From JBKECF01 sp047974375 (GTDB lineage: Bacteria; Bacillota; Clostridia; Lachnospirales; CAMZNU01): a stretch of DNA of 64,000 nt. The translations under genes were made by a program, and so were the position numbers. The notes beneath the pieces are model-generated. The model was not told the origin of the DNA, ran no database searches, and saw nothing but the letters and a program-made list of their open reading frames with translations. Numbering within the stretch: the stretch's first letter is position 1; each line of letters opens with the position of its first letter. The DNA lies in contig JBKECF010000006.1 of the NCBI GenBank assembly GCA_047974375.1, positions 72,377-136,376 of the forward strand, read 5' to 3'. This document shows positions 44,262 through 52,477 of this stretch, one piece after another.

Positions 44262-45925
44262 ATGTTTTTTAAAATTATACTAAGAAAAAAGAAAATACTA
44301 CTTATTATCATGCCGATTTAGTAGAATCATACCGTGAAGATGGTAAAAATAAGCACCGAGTTATTGCTAGCATTGGTGCTATTTCAGAAAATAAAGCTGA
44401 AAGACTTAGACATGTGTTTTCTAAATCTAAAAAAATGATTCCTTTAGATGATTTATCTATTAGCTCTGTCTTTTCCTATGGTGCATTTTACTATTTATTT
44501 AATTATATTGATAAACTTAAATTTAGTGAAAAATTTATAAATAAAGCCGAATCTAATATTCCGATTTCTCTTACTAAAGCTTTTGATTGCATTAAAATAA
44601 TGGTAATCAACAGAATTTTATGTCCATCAAGTAAATTAGAACTATGTAACTGGCTTGAGCTTACACCTTACAAATATTTTTTTGATGTAGACTTTGATAC
44701 ACAAGCTTTATATAGAGCTCTAGACGTTTTAAATGACAATTTTGAAATATTAGAAAAACTTATATACAAGACAGCAGTAGCAAAATATAAACAGAATTTA
44801 GATGAATTATTTTATGATATAACAAGCAGCTACATGGAGGGATATAACTGCATTCTAGCTGAATATGGATATTCAAAAAATCATAGACGTGACAAACCTC
44901 AAGTTGTAATAGGTGTTATTACAACACTTGAAGGATTTCCTGTAAAGTGCAAAATTTTCAAAGGCAATACTGTTGATAAATCAACGGTTTCTGACATCGT
45001 TACTGAAATAAAAAGTGAATATAAAATTGATGAATTTATTTTTGTCGGAGATAGAGGAATGCTAACGAAAGACAACATTGACTGTATAAAAGATTTGAAA
45101 CAAAAATTCGTTATGGCAATTCCAAGGGCATGGACAAAAAAATATCTTACAGATACGGTGATAGATGAAACTCATATGGATAAAAGTGACAATCCATTTC
45201 TATTCGTTAAGGAAGTAAGCGCCATAGATGATAGGTTGTTATTATGTTTGAATGTAGATAAAAAAATGACGATAGGACTTATAGAAATGGTAAAATAAAT
45301 GACATAGTCGAAATGTTAGAAGAATTTAAAATCTTATTGAATAACCCTCGTAGCAAGGTTAAAGATAAAGATTCTCTTGTGAAAAAAGTAAATACTTTTT
45401 TGAATAAAAAACATGGCAAGTACTTTGATGTTACATACATTGAAGCTGATAATAAATGCGGATTCACTTTTGAACTTTGTAAAAACGAAACTCTGTTAGC
45501 AGAAGAAGAAAGATTGGATGGCACTTTCCTTATAAGAAGCAATAACAAAAAAATATAATAGCGAAGAACTGATACAAATATATAAAAATTTGAATCAAGT
45601 AGAGCACGCCTTCGACATACTAAAAAACACTTTAGATTTAAGACCTATGTATCATTGGAAAGAATCAAGAGTAAAAGGTTATATATACATGTGCGTACTT
45701 GCCGAATATATTTATAATGCAGTTAGCTATGATCTAAAGTTATGCGGAGCCAATGTTAGTACAGATAGATTTTTGAGTATATTGCAAGGAGTGTCTATAG
45801 TTAAATTAGATATAAAAAACGAAGCAAAAGCATATAAATTTACAGAAATTAAAGAGGAAGATAAAGTAATTTTCAAAAAAATGAAAGTTAAGATAAATAA
45901 TCCGCCGAAATTAAATGTAGTCTAG
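44262..45925 (+). pseudogene. IS1634-type (IS4-like) transposase pseudogene
   Basis: Four segments in three frames form one transposase of about 550 residues. They are: MFFKIIL followed by a frameshift near 44290 to YYHADLVESYREDGKNKHRV; the main block from 44414, with TKAFDCIKIMVINRILCPSS, FYDITSSYMEG (catalytic Asp region), KPQVVIGVITTLEGFP and FIFVGDRGMLTK (second Asp region); a block from 45313 after a frameshift near 45280; and a final block from 45590, with LNQVEHAFDILKNTLDLRP (catalytic Glu region) and HWKESRVKGYIYMCVLAEYI, after a shift in an A7 tract near 45550. Most frameshifts lie at homopolymers, typical of decay or possibly sequencing error. The length and motifs fit the IS1634 group. 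Confidence 0.85.
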
Positions 45926-45937
45926 AATTTTTTAAAA

Positions 45938-46708
45938 TCAAAAAGCTATGAATCCTTTATGTAAAAGGGGCTTCACGGTTTTTTGACTGCTATCATATGT
46001 TGAAGATGGGTTTATATTTAATTCCTTTAATTTTTCTTCAAAAGCAGTCGATTTGCTTGTTTCTTCACTGTTGTTTACAAATTCACTTCCATTATCCGTC
46101 TGTACTGTATTTATTTTGACGCCCATTTTTTCTTCTAAGTCTTCTAAAAATTTAGTCCTATTTGTTATATTTATAAGTAATACTCTTTTCCTTGAATACT
46201 CATCTCTCGCTGTTATTTGATCATGTCTTTTATTATATTCATTTTTTTCTAAACATTTCATTGGTACATATTTTATATCTATTTGAACCTTGTACCTTAT
46301 ATATTCTCCTCTTACTTCTATGTGTTTTGTTTTATATCTTTGAGTTTTTTTGGTACTATTCATCTTTCTTATTTGTCGACACATACTATCATAGCACCTG
46401 ATATACCCTCTTTTTATTAACTGCATGAAAACTTCTGCTAGCCTGTGTCTTTTGTAAACATCTTTTATTAAACCTAATTCCTCTTTTGTATGTTCATTGT
46501 AGAACCATGGTGAACGGTGGACAAACGTGAAACGTTTGGTTTTTACGAAGTAAAAATTCAGATGGGTGGCTCTTTAGTCTTGTTCATTTTAATGCTAAAC
46601 TTTGTATTGTGCCATTATATTTTTCTAACTATCTGTATATGAATTGCCTGTTCGTAGGGGATTTCCTTGCTGCTGTTGTAACTCCTCTTCTGCTATAATT
46701 GTTTTCAT
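45938..46708 (-). pseudogene. IS481-type transposase pseudogene interrupted by a 62-nt element
   Basis: The N terminus starts at 46708, MKTIIAEEELQQQQGNPLRT, and soon meets stops (NSYTDS-stop-KNIMAQYKV-stop). A 62-base element interrupts it at 46500-46561. Coding then resumes as NEHTKEELGLIKDVYKRHR, AEVFMQLIKRGYIR, VQIDIKYVPMKCLEKNEYN (catalytic Asp region), ITARDEYSRKRVLLI and VQTDNGSEFVNN (second Asp), and ends near 45938 shortly before the catalytic Glu region should finish. The order and motifs match IS481-type DDE transposases. A TGTAGTGCTACAC sequence at about 46797-46809 (minus) may be its left terminal repeat. Confidence 0.8.
46500..46561 (-). repeat. 62-nt two-hairpin dispersed element, copy 3
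   Basis: On the minus strand it runs from CTGAATTTTT to GTTCTA, again exactly 62 bases. Hairpin 1 is TTTTTAC-TTC-GTAAAAA and hairpin 2 is AAACGT-TTC-ACGTTT. It lies within the IS481-type pseudogene. Confidence 0.85.
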
Positions 46709-46971
46709 AAGAACACCTTTTTTTTGGTTAATGTTTTTTTATGATTACTATTATAACTTAAGTGTTCTTTTTTTGAACTTTTTTTGTAACATAGGTAGTG
46801 TAGCACTACAACAATTGAATATTTGGGAACTTGGAACAACTTTATAATTTGAATTTTAAAGAGTGGTTTTGAAATATCCATCAAAAAAAGATAAAAACCT
46901 AGAAAAAAGTATTGGAGGACATTAATTATAGAAATACGTTTAATAATCAAAATAATAAAAAAGAAAGAAAG

Positions 46972-47014
46972 GGAGCTGTCTTAAAGCAGGTTAATTCTAC
47001 TTTAGGACAGCTCC
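46972..47014. terminator. Terminator of the feo operon
   Basis: GGAGCTGTC pairs with GACAGCTCC, extended by TAAAG/CTTTA. On the minus strand it lies 8 bases after the small Cys-rich gene and is followed by a T-rich tract. Confidence 0.85.
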
Positions 47015-47021
47015 TTGTTTT

Positions 47022-47177
47022 TTATTTTTTAGGTATAGTACTACAGTGACAACTCATCTCACCGGGTTTAGCACTACAACCACAACATGTTTTACCTTTT
47101 TTCTTACTTCGATACATACTAAAAATAGCAAGAAAAAGAACTAAAACGATAATTAAACCAACGATTATATCTACCAT
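47022..47177 (-). CDS. FeoB-associated Cys-rich membrane protein
   Basis: A 51-residue protein read from the ATG at 47177. MVDIIVGLIIVLVLFLAIFS is a membrane segment, followed by a basic stretch (MYRSKKKGK) and a cysteine cluster TCCGCSAKPGEMSCHC with five cysteines and a histidine. This matches the FeoB-associated Cys-rich membrane protein family that follows feoB in many Firmicutes, thought to help ferrous iron handling. An AGGAGAATA site precedes it. It lies 66 bases after the feoB stop and just before the operon terminator. Confidence 0.9.
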   Translation of the reverse strand: MVDIIVGLIIVLVLFLAIFSMYRSKKKGKTCCGCSAKPGEMSCHCSTIPKK

Positions 47178-47243
47178 ATTATTCTCCTTTCAATTTACGT
47201 TATACATAATTTAAATATAAAGTAAGAAAAAATATAAGTTAAT

Positions 47244-49238
47244 TTAAACAGCAGATTTTTTTTGTTTATTAATTAATTTAATTATACCAAAGATTGAAAC
47301 AATATATATAATAATAGCTGCAATAAAGCCATCAGCAATTCTACCATCAACAATAATTGTTCCGAACTGATAAATAGTTAATGCAGTTAAATAACCCACA
47401 GCAAATTGTAATAATACACCGAATCTTAACCATTTTTTATCTGTTATTTCAGAACGCATCGCTCCTATTGCTGCAAAACAAGGAGGTGTAAATAAATTAA
47501 AGGCCATAAAGGCAAATCCTGCTACAGCTGTTATGCCAAATGCATTGGATATTGTGCTTATATCTCCTACAACTGCAAATTCTTCAGTGTCAATTAAATT
47601 TGTTATAGAAAATACAACAGCAAGTGTACCAACTACGTTTTCTTTTGCAATAAAACCAGTAACGGCAGCTGATGCAAATTGCCAAGTACCAAATCCTAAA
47701 GGAATAATTAAAAGCGCAATAGGTGATGCAACAGAAGCAAGTATACTTGTACTTGCATCTTCTACTACTTGTAAATCCCAACTATAAGTACTTATAAACC
47801 ATACAACCATATTACAAACTAAAATAATAGTAAAGGCTTTCTTTATGAAGTCTGATGCTCTATCAAACATAACCTTAATCGCTCTAGTAATACTTGGAAG
47901 TTTATATTCTGGTAGTTCCATAATAAAGTTACTATCAGGATCTGCACCTGTAATAGCCTTTATAAAAAGTCCAGTTAATACAATAATAAATATTGCTAAC
48001 AAATACATAAATGGTGCTAATAAAGGAGAATCTCCAAAAAAAGTTGATGTAAATAGTGCAATAATAGGCAGCTTTGCACCACATGGAACAAATGGCGTAA
48101 GTATTGCTGTCATATTTCGCTCTTTTTCACTTTTAATAGTTCTTGTAGCCATTATACCAGGAATACCACATCCACTACCAACTATCATGGGTATCATAGA
48201 TTTACCTGACAAACCAATCTTTTTAAAATAGGGATCAAGTAATACAGCAACTCTTGCCATATAACCACAATCTTCAAGTAATGAAAGAAGTAAGAATAAA
48301 ACCATTATTAAAGGTAGGAAACCAACAACAGCACCAACACCACCTATAACACCGTCAAGTATTAAAGAAACCAAAATGTCATTTACACCAAGTCCTACTA
48401 GGAAATTTTCTGTAATGCCACCAAGTCCAGCTATTTCAGCGCCGAATAATTCACCGCCATTTAACAATGCATCCAACCACTCAGCAATAATAGGTCCAAC
48501 ATAAGTTTGAGATATTGAGAAAACCACAAACATTATGGCGAAAAAAATAGGAAGTCCTATTATTTTATGTGCAACAATTCTGTCTATAGTATCGCTTGTT
48601 GTATCCTCCGTGGAAGCTTGGCCAAGAGTCATATGTTTTTTTGCAATACTCTTAACATAATTCTGTCTCTTTAAATCATTTTCTTTTGCATTTTTTTCGT
48701 TATATTCTTCAATACCAGGTATTTTTAACGGACTTTGTCCCTTATTATTCTTATGGAGCTCCATGGCTTTATTGATTAAATCTTGTAAACCGAAACCAGA
48801 TAATGCTGAAGTAAGGATAATAGGACAAGATAATTCTTTTTCTAAAGACTCTATATCGAAAATATTATTTTTTCGCTCGGCAATATCCCCTTTATTTAAG
48901 GCGATAACTGTGGGAATTCCCAATTCCAAAAGCTGACTTGTAAAAAATAAACTTCTCTCTAAGTTTGAACTATCTACAATATTTACTATTATGTCTGGGT
49001 TTGTATTTTTTACAAAATCACGAGTAATACTTTCCTCGCTCGTATAAGGTGACATGGAATAAGCCCCTGGTAAATCAACTATTGTTACGTTTTCTTTACC
49101 ATATGATTTTTTTAATAGAGCTTCTCTCCTTTCTACAGTTACACCTGCCCAATTTCCTACTTTTTCTGTTTTACCAGTTAATGCATTGTAAATAGTAGTC
49201 TTTCCACTATTTGGATTACCTGCTAATGCAATAATCAT
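47244..49238 (-). CDS. feoB: Ferrous iron transporter FeoB
   Basis: FeoB imports Fe(II) and has an N-terminal G domain. In 664 residues the G1 motif GNPNSGKTTIYNALTG is at 7-22, the Thr/G2 region near 38, G3 DLPGAYSM near 56, G4 NKGD near 116 and G5 SAL near 144. About nine membrane spans follow from residue 230, with the Gate motifs MIVGSGCGIPGIMATRTI near 347 and FVPCGAKLPIIALF near 385. It is shorter at the C terminus than E. coli FeoB (773). It is located between feoA and the small Cys-rich gene, with a palindromic motif just upstream. Confidence 0.95.
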   Translation of the reverse strand: MIIALAGNPNSGKTTIYNALTGKTEKVGNWAGVTVERREALLKKSYGKENVTIVDLPGAYSMSPYTSEESITRDFVKNTNPDIIVNIVDSSNLERSLFFTSQLLELGIPTVIALNKGDIAERKNNIFDIESLEKELSCPIILTSALSGFGLQDLINKAMELHKNNKGQSPLKIPGIEEYNEKNAKENDLKRQNYVKSIAKKHMTLGQASTEDTTSDTIDRIVAHKIIGLPIFFAIMFVVFSISQTYVGPIIAEWLDALLNGGELFGAEIAGLGGITENFLVGLGVNDILVSLILDGVIGGVGAVVGFLPLIMVLFLLLSLLEDCGYMARVAVLLDPYFKKIGLSGKSMIPMIVGSGCGIPGIMATRTIKSEKERNMTAILTPFVPCGAKLPIIALFTSTFFGDSPLLAPFMYLLAIFIIVLTGLFIKAITGADPDSNFIMELPEYKLPSITRAIKVMFDRASDFIKKAFTIILVCNMVVWFISTYSWDLQVVEDASTSILASVASPIALLIIPLGFGTWQFASAAVTGFIAKENVVGTLAVVFSITNLIDTEEFAVVGDISTISNAFGITAVAGFAFMAFNLFTPPCFAAIGAMRSEITDKKWLRFGVLLQFAVGYLTALTIYQFGTIIVDGRIADGFIAAIIIYIVSIFGIIKLINKQKKSAV

Positions 49239-49258
49239 CTAACTTCCTCCTTTGAATT

Positions 49259-49276
49259 ATAGTTAACTAAAACTAA
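49259..49276 (-). promoter_or_regulatory. Candidate metal-regulator site upstream of feoB
   Basis: ATAGTTAACTAAAACTAAC in the feoA-feoB gap shares ATAGTTAACT with the dyad upstream of feoA. Two related motifs at both feo genes suggest a DtxR-type iron-responsive repressor. The regulator is not in the window. Confidence 0.45.
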
Positions 49277-49351
49277 CAGAACAGCACAAATAACCACACT
49301 AAAAACTAGCAAAGACCATTATAATATTTGCAGTAATTTTTATAAAAAATT

Positions 49352-49570
49352 TTACTCAACTATAATAGCTTTAGCCAATTTTTCATCAATAGCATATCTT
49401 TCATTTTTTATATTTATTACTAGATTACTGCCTAGTTTTGAAATAATAGAAATGCATTCGCCTTCATAACAGCCAAGGCTAAATAAAAAATCCTTCATTT
49501 CGCCTTCTGCTTCAACGCTTGATATAGTGTATTCTTTTTTTTGTTTACCTTTAATTAAATTCATAAACAC
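49352..49570 (-). CDS. feoA: Ferrous iron transport protein FeoA
   Basis: A 72-residue SH3-like cytoplasmic protein: KEYTISSVEAEGEMKDFLFS, then LGCYEGECISIISKLGSNL and a final RYAIDEKLAKAIIV strand, the usual FeoA pattern in which the Gly pair of the LGxxxG turn is present as LGCYEG. FeoA supports FeoB activity at the membrane. It is the first gene of the minus-strand feoA-feoB-small Cys-rich operon, 113 bases before feoB, with a palindromic candidate operator 9 bases upstream of its start. Confidence 0.88.
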   Translation of the reverse strand: MFMNLIKGKQKKEYTISSVEAEGEMKDFLFSLGCYEGECISIISKLGSNLVINIKNERYAIDEKLAKAIIVE

Positions 49571-49578
49571 TCTCCTGT

Positions 49579-49600
49579 TATAGTTAACTTTAAGTAACTA
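49579..49600 (-). promoter_or_regulatory. Candidate operator dyad upstream of feoA
   Basis: ATAGTTA, an 8-base spacer and TAACTAT form a perfect dyad just upstream of the feoA start. It resembles the AT-rich palindromes bound by DtxR/MntR-type metalloregulators and overlaps the expected promoter position. Confidence 0.5.
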
Positions 49601-49728
49601 TATGAATAATAATATAATTGTTAACCTGTGTCAATACATTTTTTTCCTTATTTCCTTTTACTTTATAAATGTCTTTCTTTATGTAAAATAAAGTGTGCAA
49701 TCTATTTCGATTTACACACTCGGGGCTT

Positions 49729-49787
49729 TGGCTCTTGTAAAACGCAAAAACCAAACACTCTGGTCATTTAGTTCGTAAACTGCTCTA
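49729..49787 (+). repeat. Degenerate copy (4) of the 62-nt element
   Basis: It shares the core CGCAAAAACCAAACAC with copy 1 and ends in GCTCTA at the expected distance, with about three bases lost. The second hairpin has decayed. Confidence 0.5.
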
Positions 49788-50164
49788 CAGGCTGTGTCAA
49801 AACCTTTTCAAAAGTAAATATGCACAGAATCATTTTTCGTATCCACATGAAAAGCACCTAAGATGAAAGATAATAGGTCGATGCACATTTTATGACTTGT
49901 TTTAAATTCCTTTTAGTGTACAGAATTTTAGAATCTAAACTAGATTACATATACTCTTGTTGCAATATTTTAGCGATATTATCAGATATGAGCTTAAACA
50001 AAGTAAAAGGTGCTGGTTACATACCAAGGTATACGATTGGACCTTACAGATGCTTTACACGAATACTTTAACTTCAGATTAGACTACCAGATTATAAAAT
50101 ATATAGATATGCTGAAAATTTTTGAAATCACCAAAAGTTCATAGACATTACGCACTTTTTTAGC

Positions 50165-50220
50165 AGACTAAAAACCACCTGAAACCTCAATTTGACAATA
50201 TCAGCAGTGGTTTTTAGTCT
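50165..50220. terminator. Strong hairpin upstream of rnhB
   Basis: AGACTAAAAACCAC pairs with GTGGTTTTTAGTCT, a 14-base-pair stem around about 28 bases, followed by TTTT. No gene ends immediately before it, so it may be the end of a lost element. Confidence 0.65.
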
Positions 50221-50325
50221 TTTAAAGTGTCAAAGATGGGAGTATGGAATTTTATTTTTTTGCATAAAAATAAAAAAATTGTTATAATTCAGTAAAGTTA
50301 ACAATAAAATGTGCAAAGGTGATTT

Positions 50326-51087
50326 ATGAAGTATTTAAAAGATGTAAAAGAAATATTTGAAAATTCCAGTGAAGATAATTGGCAAGACCTAGTTAATGAG
50401 TACAAGTTGGATAATAGAAAATGCGTACAAAAAATTGTATCGAAATACGAAAAGAAAATTTTCAATGTAGAAAGGGAAAGGAAAAGAGTACATAGGTTAA
50501 TTAATTTCGATAATCAATTTTTAATTAACCATAATTGTATTTATGGTATAGATGAAGTAGGTAGAGGTCCTCTTGCTGGCCCTGTGGTATCCGTTTGCAT
50601 TACTTTGCCAAAAGATTTATTTATAGCCGGAGTAAATGACTCGAAAAAAATAAATGTAGAAAAAAGAATAGAATTAAGCGAAATAATTAAAGAAAAAGCA
50701 ATTGATATTTCAATAGGTATTTGTTCGGCTAAAGAAATTGATGAAATTAATATATTGCGTGCAACTTGTAGATCCATGGAAAAGGCATTTGAGGGTATAA
50801 AGAATAAGGCTGATATATTATTAGTAGATGGAAATACTAGAATTGATGTACCTGTTGCTCAAGAAACAATTGTTAAAGGCGATAGTAAATCAATGGCAAT
50901 TGCTTGTGCTAGCATTGTGGCTAAAGTATACAGAGATGATTTGATGAGTGAATATGATGATATATATCCACAATATCATTTTAAAAATAATAAAGGCTAC
51001 GGAACAATCGAACATATAGAAGCTATAAGAAAATACGGACTTTTAGACATTCATAGAAGATCCTTCGTGAAAAATATATGCCAATGA
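50326..51087 (+). CDS. rnhB: Ribonuclease HII
   Basis: RNase HII removes ribonucleotides and RNA primers from DNA. The 253-residue protein has a helical N-terminal extension of about 65 residues, as in Firmicute enzymes, then GIDEVGRGPLAGPVV near 73 with the first catalytic Asp-Glu pair, LLVDGN near 165 with the third acidic residue and SIVAKVYRDDLM near 195 with the fourth. HFKNNKGYGTIEHI near 222 is also conserved. The stop overlaps the FlhB-like gene. It begins a housekeeping run that continues to yaaR. Confidence 0.95.
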   Translation: MKYLKDVKEIFENSSEDNWQDLVNEYKLDNRKCVQKIVSKYEKKIFNVERERKRVHRLINFDNQFLINHNCIYGIDEVGRGPLAGPVVSVCITLPKDLFIAGVNDSKKINVEKRIELSEIIKEKAIDISIGICSAKEIDEINILRATCRSMEKAFEGIKNKADILLVDGNTRIDVPVAQETIVKGDSKSMAIACASIVAKVYRDDLMSEYDDIYPQYHFKNNKGYGTIEHIEAIRKYGLLDIHRRSFVKNICQ

Positions 51088-51356
51088 AAAATAAAGAAAT
51101 AAAGAAGGCCGTAGCCATAAAATATAGCAAAGAACAGTATGCACCAAATGTAGTAGCAAAAGGAAAAGGTGAGTTGGCTAAAAAAATTATAGAAAAGGCT
51201 GACGATATACCTCTTGTTGAAAATGCAGAACTAGTGGAAGAGCTAGATAAAATTGAAATAGGGGAGTATATTCCACCGGAGCTCTATGAGGTAGTAGCAC
51301 AAATTTTGGTGTTTGTAAGTGAAATGGATAGGAATAGTGATAAAAAATGGCTTTAA
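51084..51356 (+). CDS. FlhB/EscU C-terminal-domain-like protein
   Basis: A 90-residue protein resembling the cytoplasmic domain of the type III export switch protein FlhB: AVAIKYSKEQYAPNVVAKGK, then AKKIIEKADDIPLVENAELV and GEYIPPELYEVVAQILVFV. The NPTH self-cleavage motif and the membrane part of true FlhB are absent. Such small FlhB-like genes occur between rnhB and yraN in many Clostridia and have no known role. The ATG at 51084 overlaps the rnhB stop as ATGA; an ATG at 51078 is also possible. Its end overlaps yraN by 10 bases. Confidence 0.85.
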   Translation: MKNKEIKKAVAIKYSKEQYAPNVVAKGKGELAKKIIEKADDIPLVENAELVEELDKIEIGEYIPPELYEVVAQILVFVSEMDRNSDKKWL

Positions 51357-51694
51357 ACAAGGTAAAAGGCGATTATGGTGAAAAACTTGCCCAAGACTAT
51401 CTTTTAACTAAAGGATATAAAATCTTAGAAACGAATTTTAGGTATAGCCATAAAGAAATTGATATTGTTGCACAAGATGGTGAATATATAGTATTTGTAG
51501 AAGTAAAGTATAGAAAAAACTTAGAATATGGAACTCCATTAGAAGCTATAAATACAAAAAAAATGATGCAAATACGAAAAGTAGCTGAATATTATGTTTA
51601 TATAAATGAATACAGAGGCTGTGTAAGGTTTGATTGCATAGGTATATTAGACCAAGGTAATATAGATATTAAGCATATAGTAAATGCATTTTAG
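51347..51694 (+). CDS. yraN: YraN / UPF0102 endonuclease-like protein
   Basis: A 115-residue protein of the UPF0102 family with a Holliday-junction-resolvase-like nuclease fold: GDYGEKLAQDYLLTKGYKIL, FRYSHKEIDIVAQDGEYIVF (EID catalytic Asp), VEVKYRKN (ExK motif) and YRGCVRFDCIGI near the end. It may process DNA or RNA, but its cellular role is unsettled. It overlaps the FlhB-like gene by 10 bases and precedes pgeF by 9, which fits the conserved rnhB-yraN neighbourhood. Confidence 0.93.
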   Translation: MALNKVKGDYGEKLAQDYLLTKGYKILETNFRYSHKEIDIVAQDGEYIVFVEVKYRKNLEYGTPLEAINTKKMMQIRKVAEYYVYINEYRGCVRFDCIGILDQGNIDIKHIVNAF

Positions 51695-51703
51695 GAGTAA
51701 TAA

Positions 51704-52477
51704 ATGAGCGTAATAGAAAAAAATGGTGTGAAGTTTATACAATTCGATTTATTTAATAATTTTAACTTTATTAATCATTGTTTTAGTACAAAAATAGGTG
51801 GGGTATCCAAAAATCAATATAGTTCAATGAATTTAAGCTATTATTTAGGGGACAGTAAAAGTAATGTAGATAAAAACTATGAGCTTATTAAAGATGCTGC
51901 TCACTTTCAAGGTGCTGTAGTTAACTCTAAACAAGTACATGGTAATAAGGTTCTTTATGTTAATAAAGACAATTGTTATGAGCATGAAGGGTATGATGGC
52001 TTTGTTACAGATAAAAAAGGGATTACTCTATCTACTTTTCATGCGGATTGCATACCTATTTTTTTAGTAGATCCTGTTGAAAAAAACATAGGTCTATTAC
52101 ATAGTGGATGGAGAAGTACTGTGTTGAATATTGCTACAGAAGGGATAAAAGAGATGATAAATCTGAATTCTAACGTAGAAAATATTTACGCAGCTATTGG
52201 GCCAGCTTTAAACAAGGAATGTTTTGAAGTAGATAAAGATGTATATTTGGCCTTTACAAAAGAATATTTTTGGTCAAAAAAATTTATAGATTTTAATGGT
52301 AAGAAGTATTATATCGACATTAAAAATATATGTAGGGAACAGTTAATTTTAAGTGGTATAAACAAAAATAATATAGAAATGAGTAACCATTGTACTAAAT
52401 GCAACGATTTATATTATTCGCATCGTAGATCAGGAACAGATCGTGGTTCAATGGTGGCTTTTTTGGAGCTAAAATAA
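51704..52477 (+). CDS. pgeF: PgeF / YfiH-family laccase-domain protein
   Basis: A 257-residue protein of the multicopper-like YfiH family, now regarded as peptidoglycan editing factor or purine nucleoside-active enzymes. Motifs: FSTKIGGVS near residue 26, QVHGNKVLYV near 75, STFHADCIPIFLVDP near 107 with the His and Cys metal or active-site ligands, LHSGWRSTV near 130 and AIGPALNKECFEV near 162. YYSHRRSGTDRGSM is the C-terminal signature. The end overlaps the next gene by one base. Confidence 0.92.
   Translation: MSVIEKNGVKFIQFDLFNNFNFINHCFSTKIGGVSKNQYSSMNLSYYLGDSKSNVDKNYELIKDAAHFQGAVVNSKQVHGNKVLYVNKDNCYEHEGYDGFVTDKKGITLSTFHADCIPIFLVDPVEKNIGLLHSGWRSTVLNIATEGIKEMINLNSNVENIYAAIGPALNKECFEVDKDVYLAFTKEYFWSKKFIDFNGKKYYIDIKNICREQLILSGINKNNIEMSNHCTKCNDLYYSHRRSGTDRGSMVAFLELK

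Larger units (their letters stand above)
49601..50325. other. Gene-free 725-base interval with repeat remnants
   Basis: No coding frame of protein-like character is seen. The feoA promoter should lie at its left end and the rnhB promoter at its right end (TTGTTATAATTCAG near 50280). Between them are a degenerate copy of the 62-base element (49729-49787), a GGCTGTGTCAAAACC stretch like an insertion-sequence end, scattered translatable scraps near 49990-50060 and a strong hairpin at 50165-50220. It looks like a site of decayed insertions. Confidence 0.55.

Noticed and set aside
46644..46950. Small frames on both strands between the IS481 remnant and the feo terminator
   Set aside because: They lack ribosome sites, overlap each other or the transposase N terminus, and have low-complexity Phe/Tyr-rich composition.
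51084..51356. True flagellar FlhB
   Set aside because: There is no membrane domain, no NPTH cleavage motif and no flagellar neighbours; it is the small FlhB-like protein of Clostridia.
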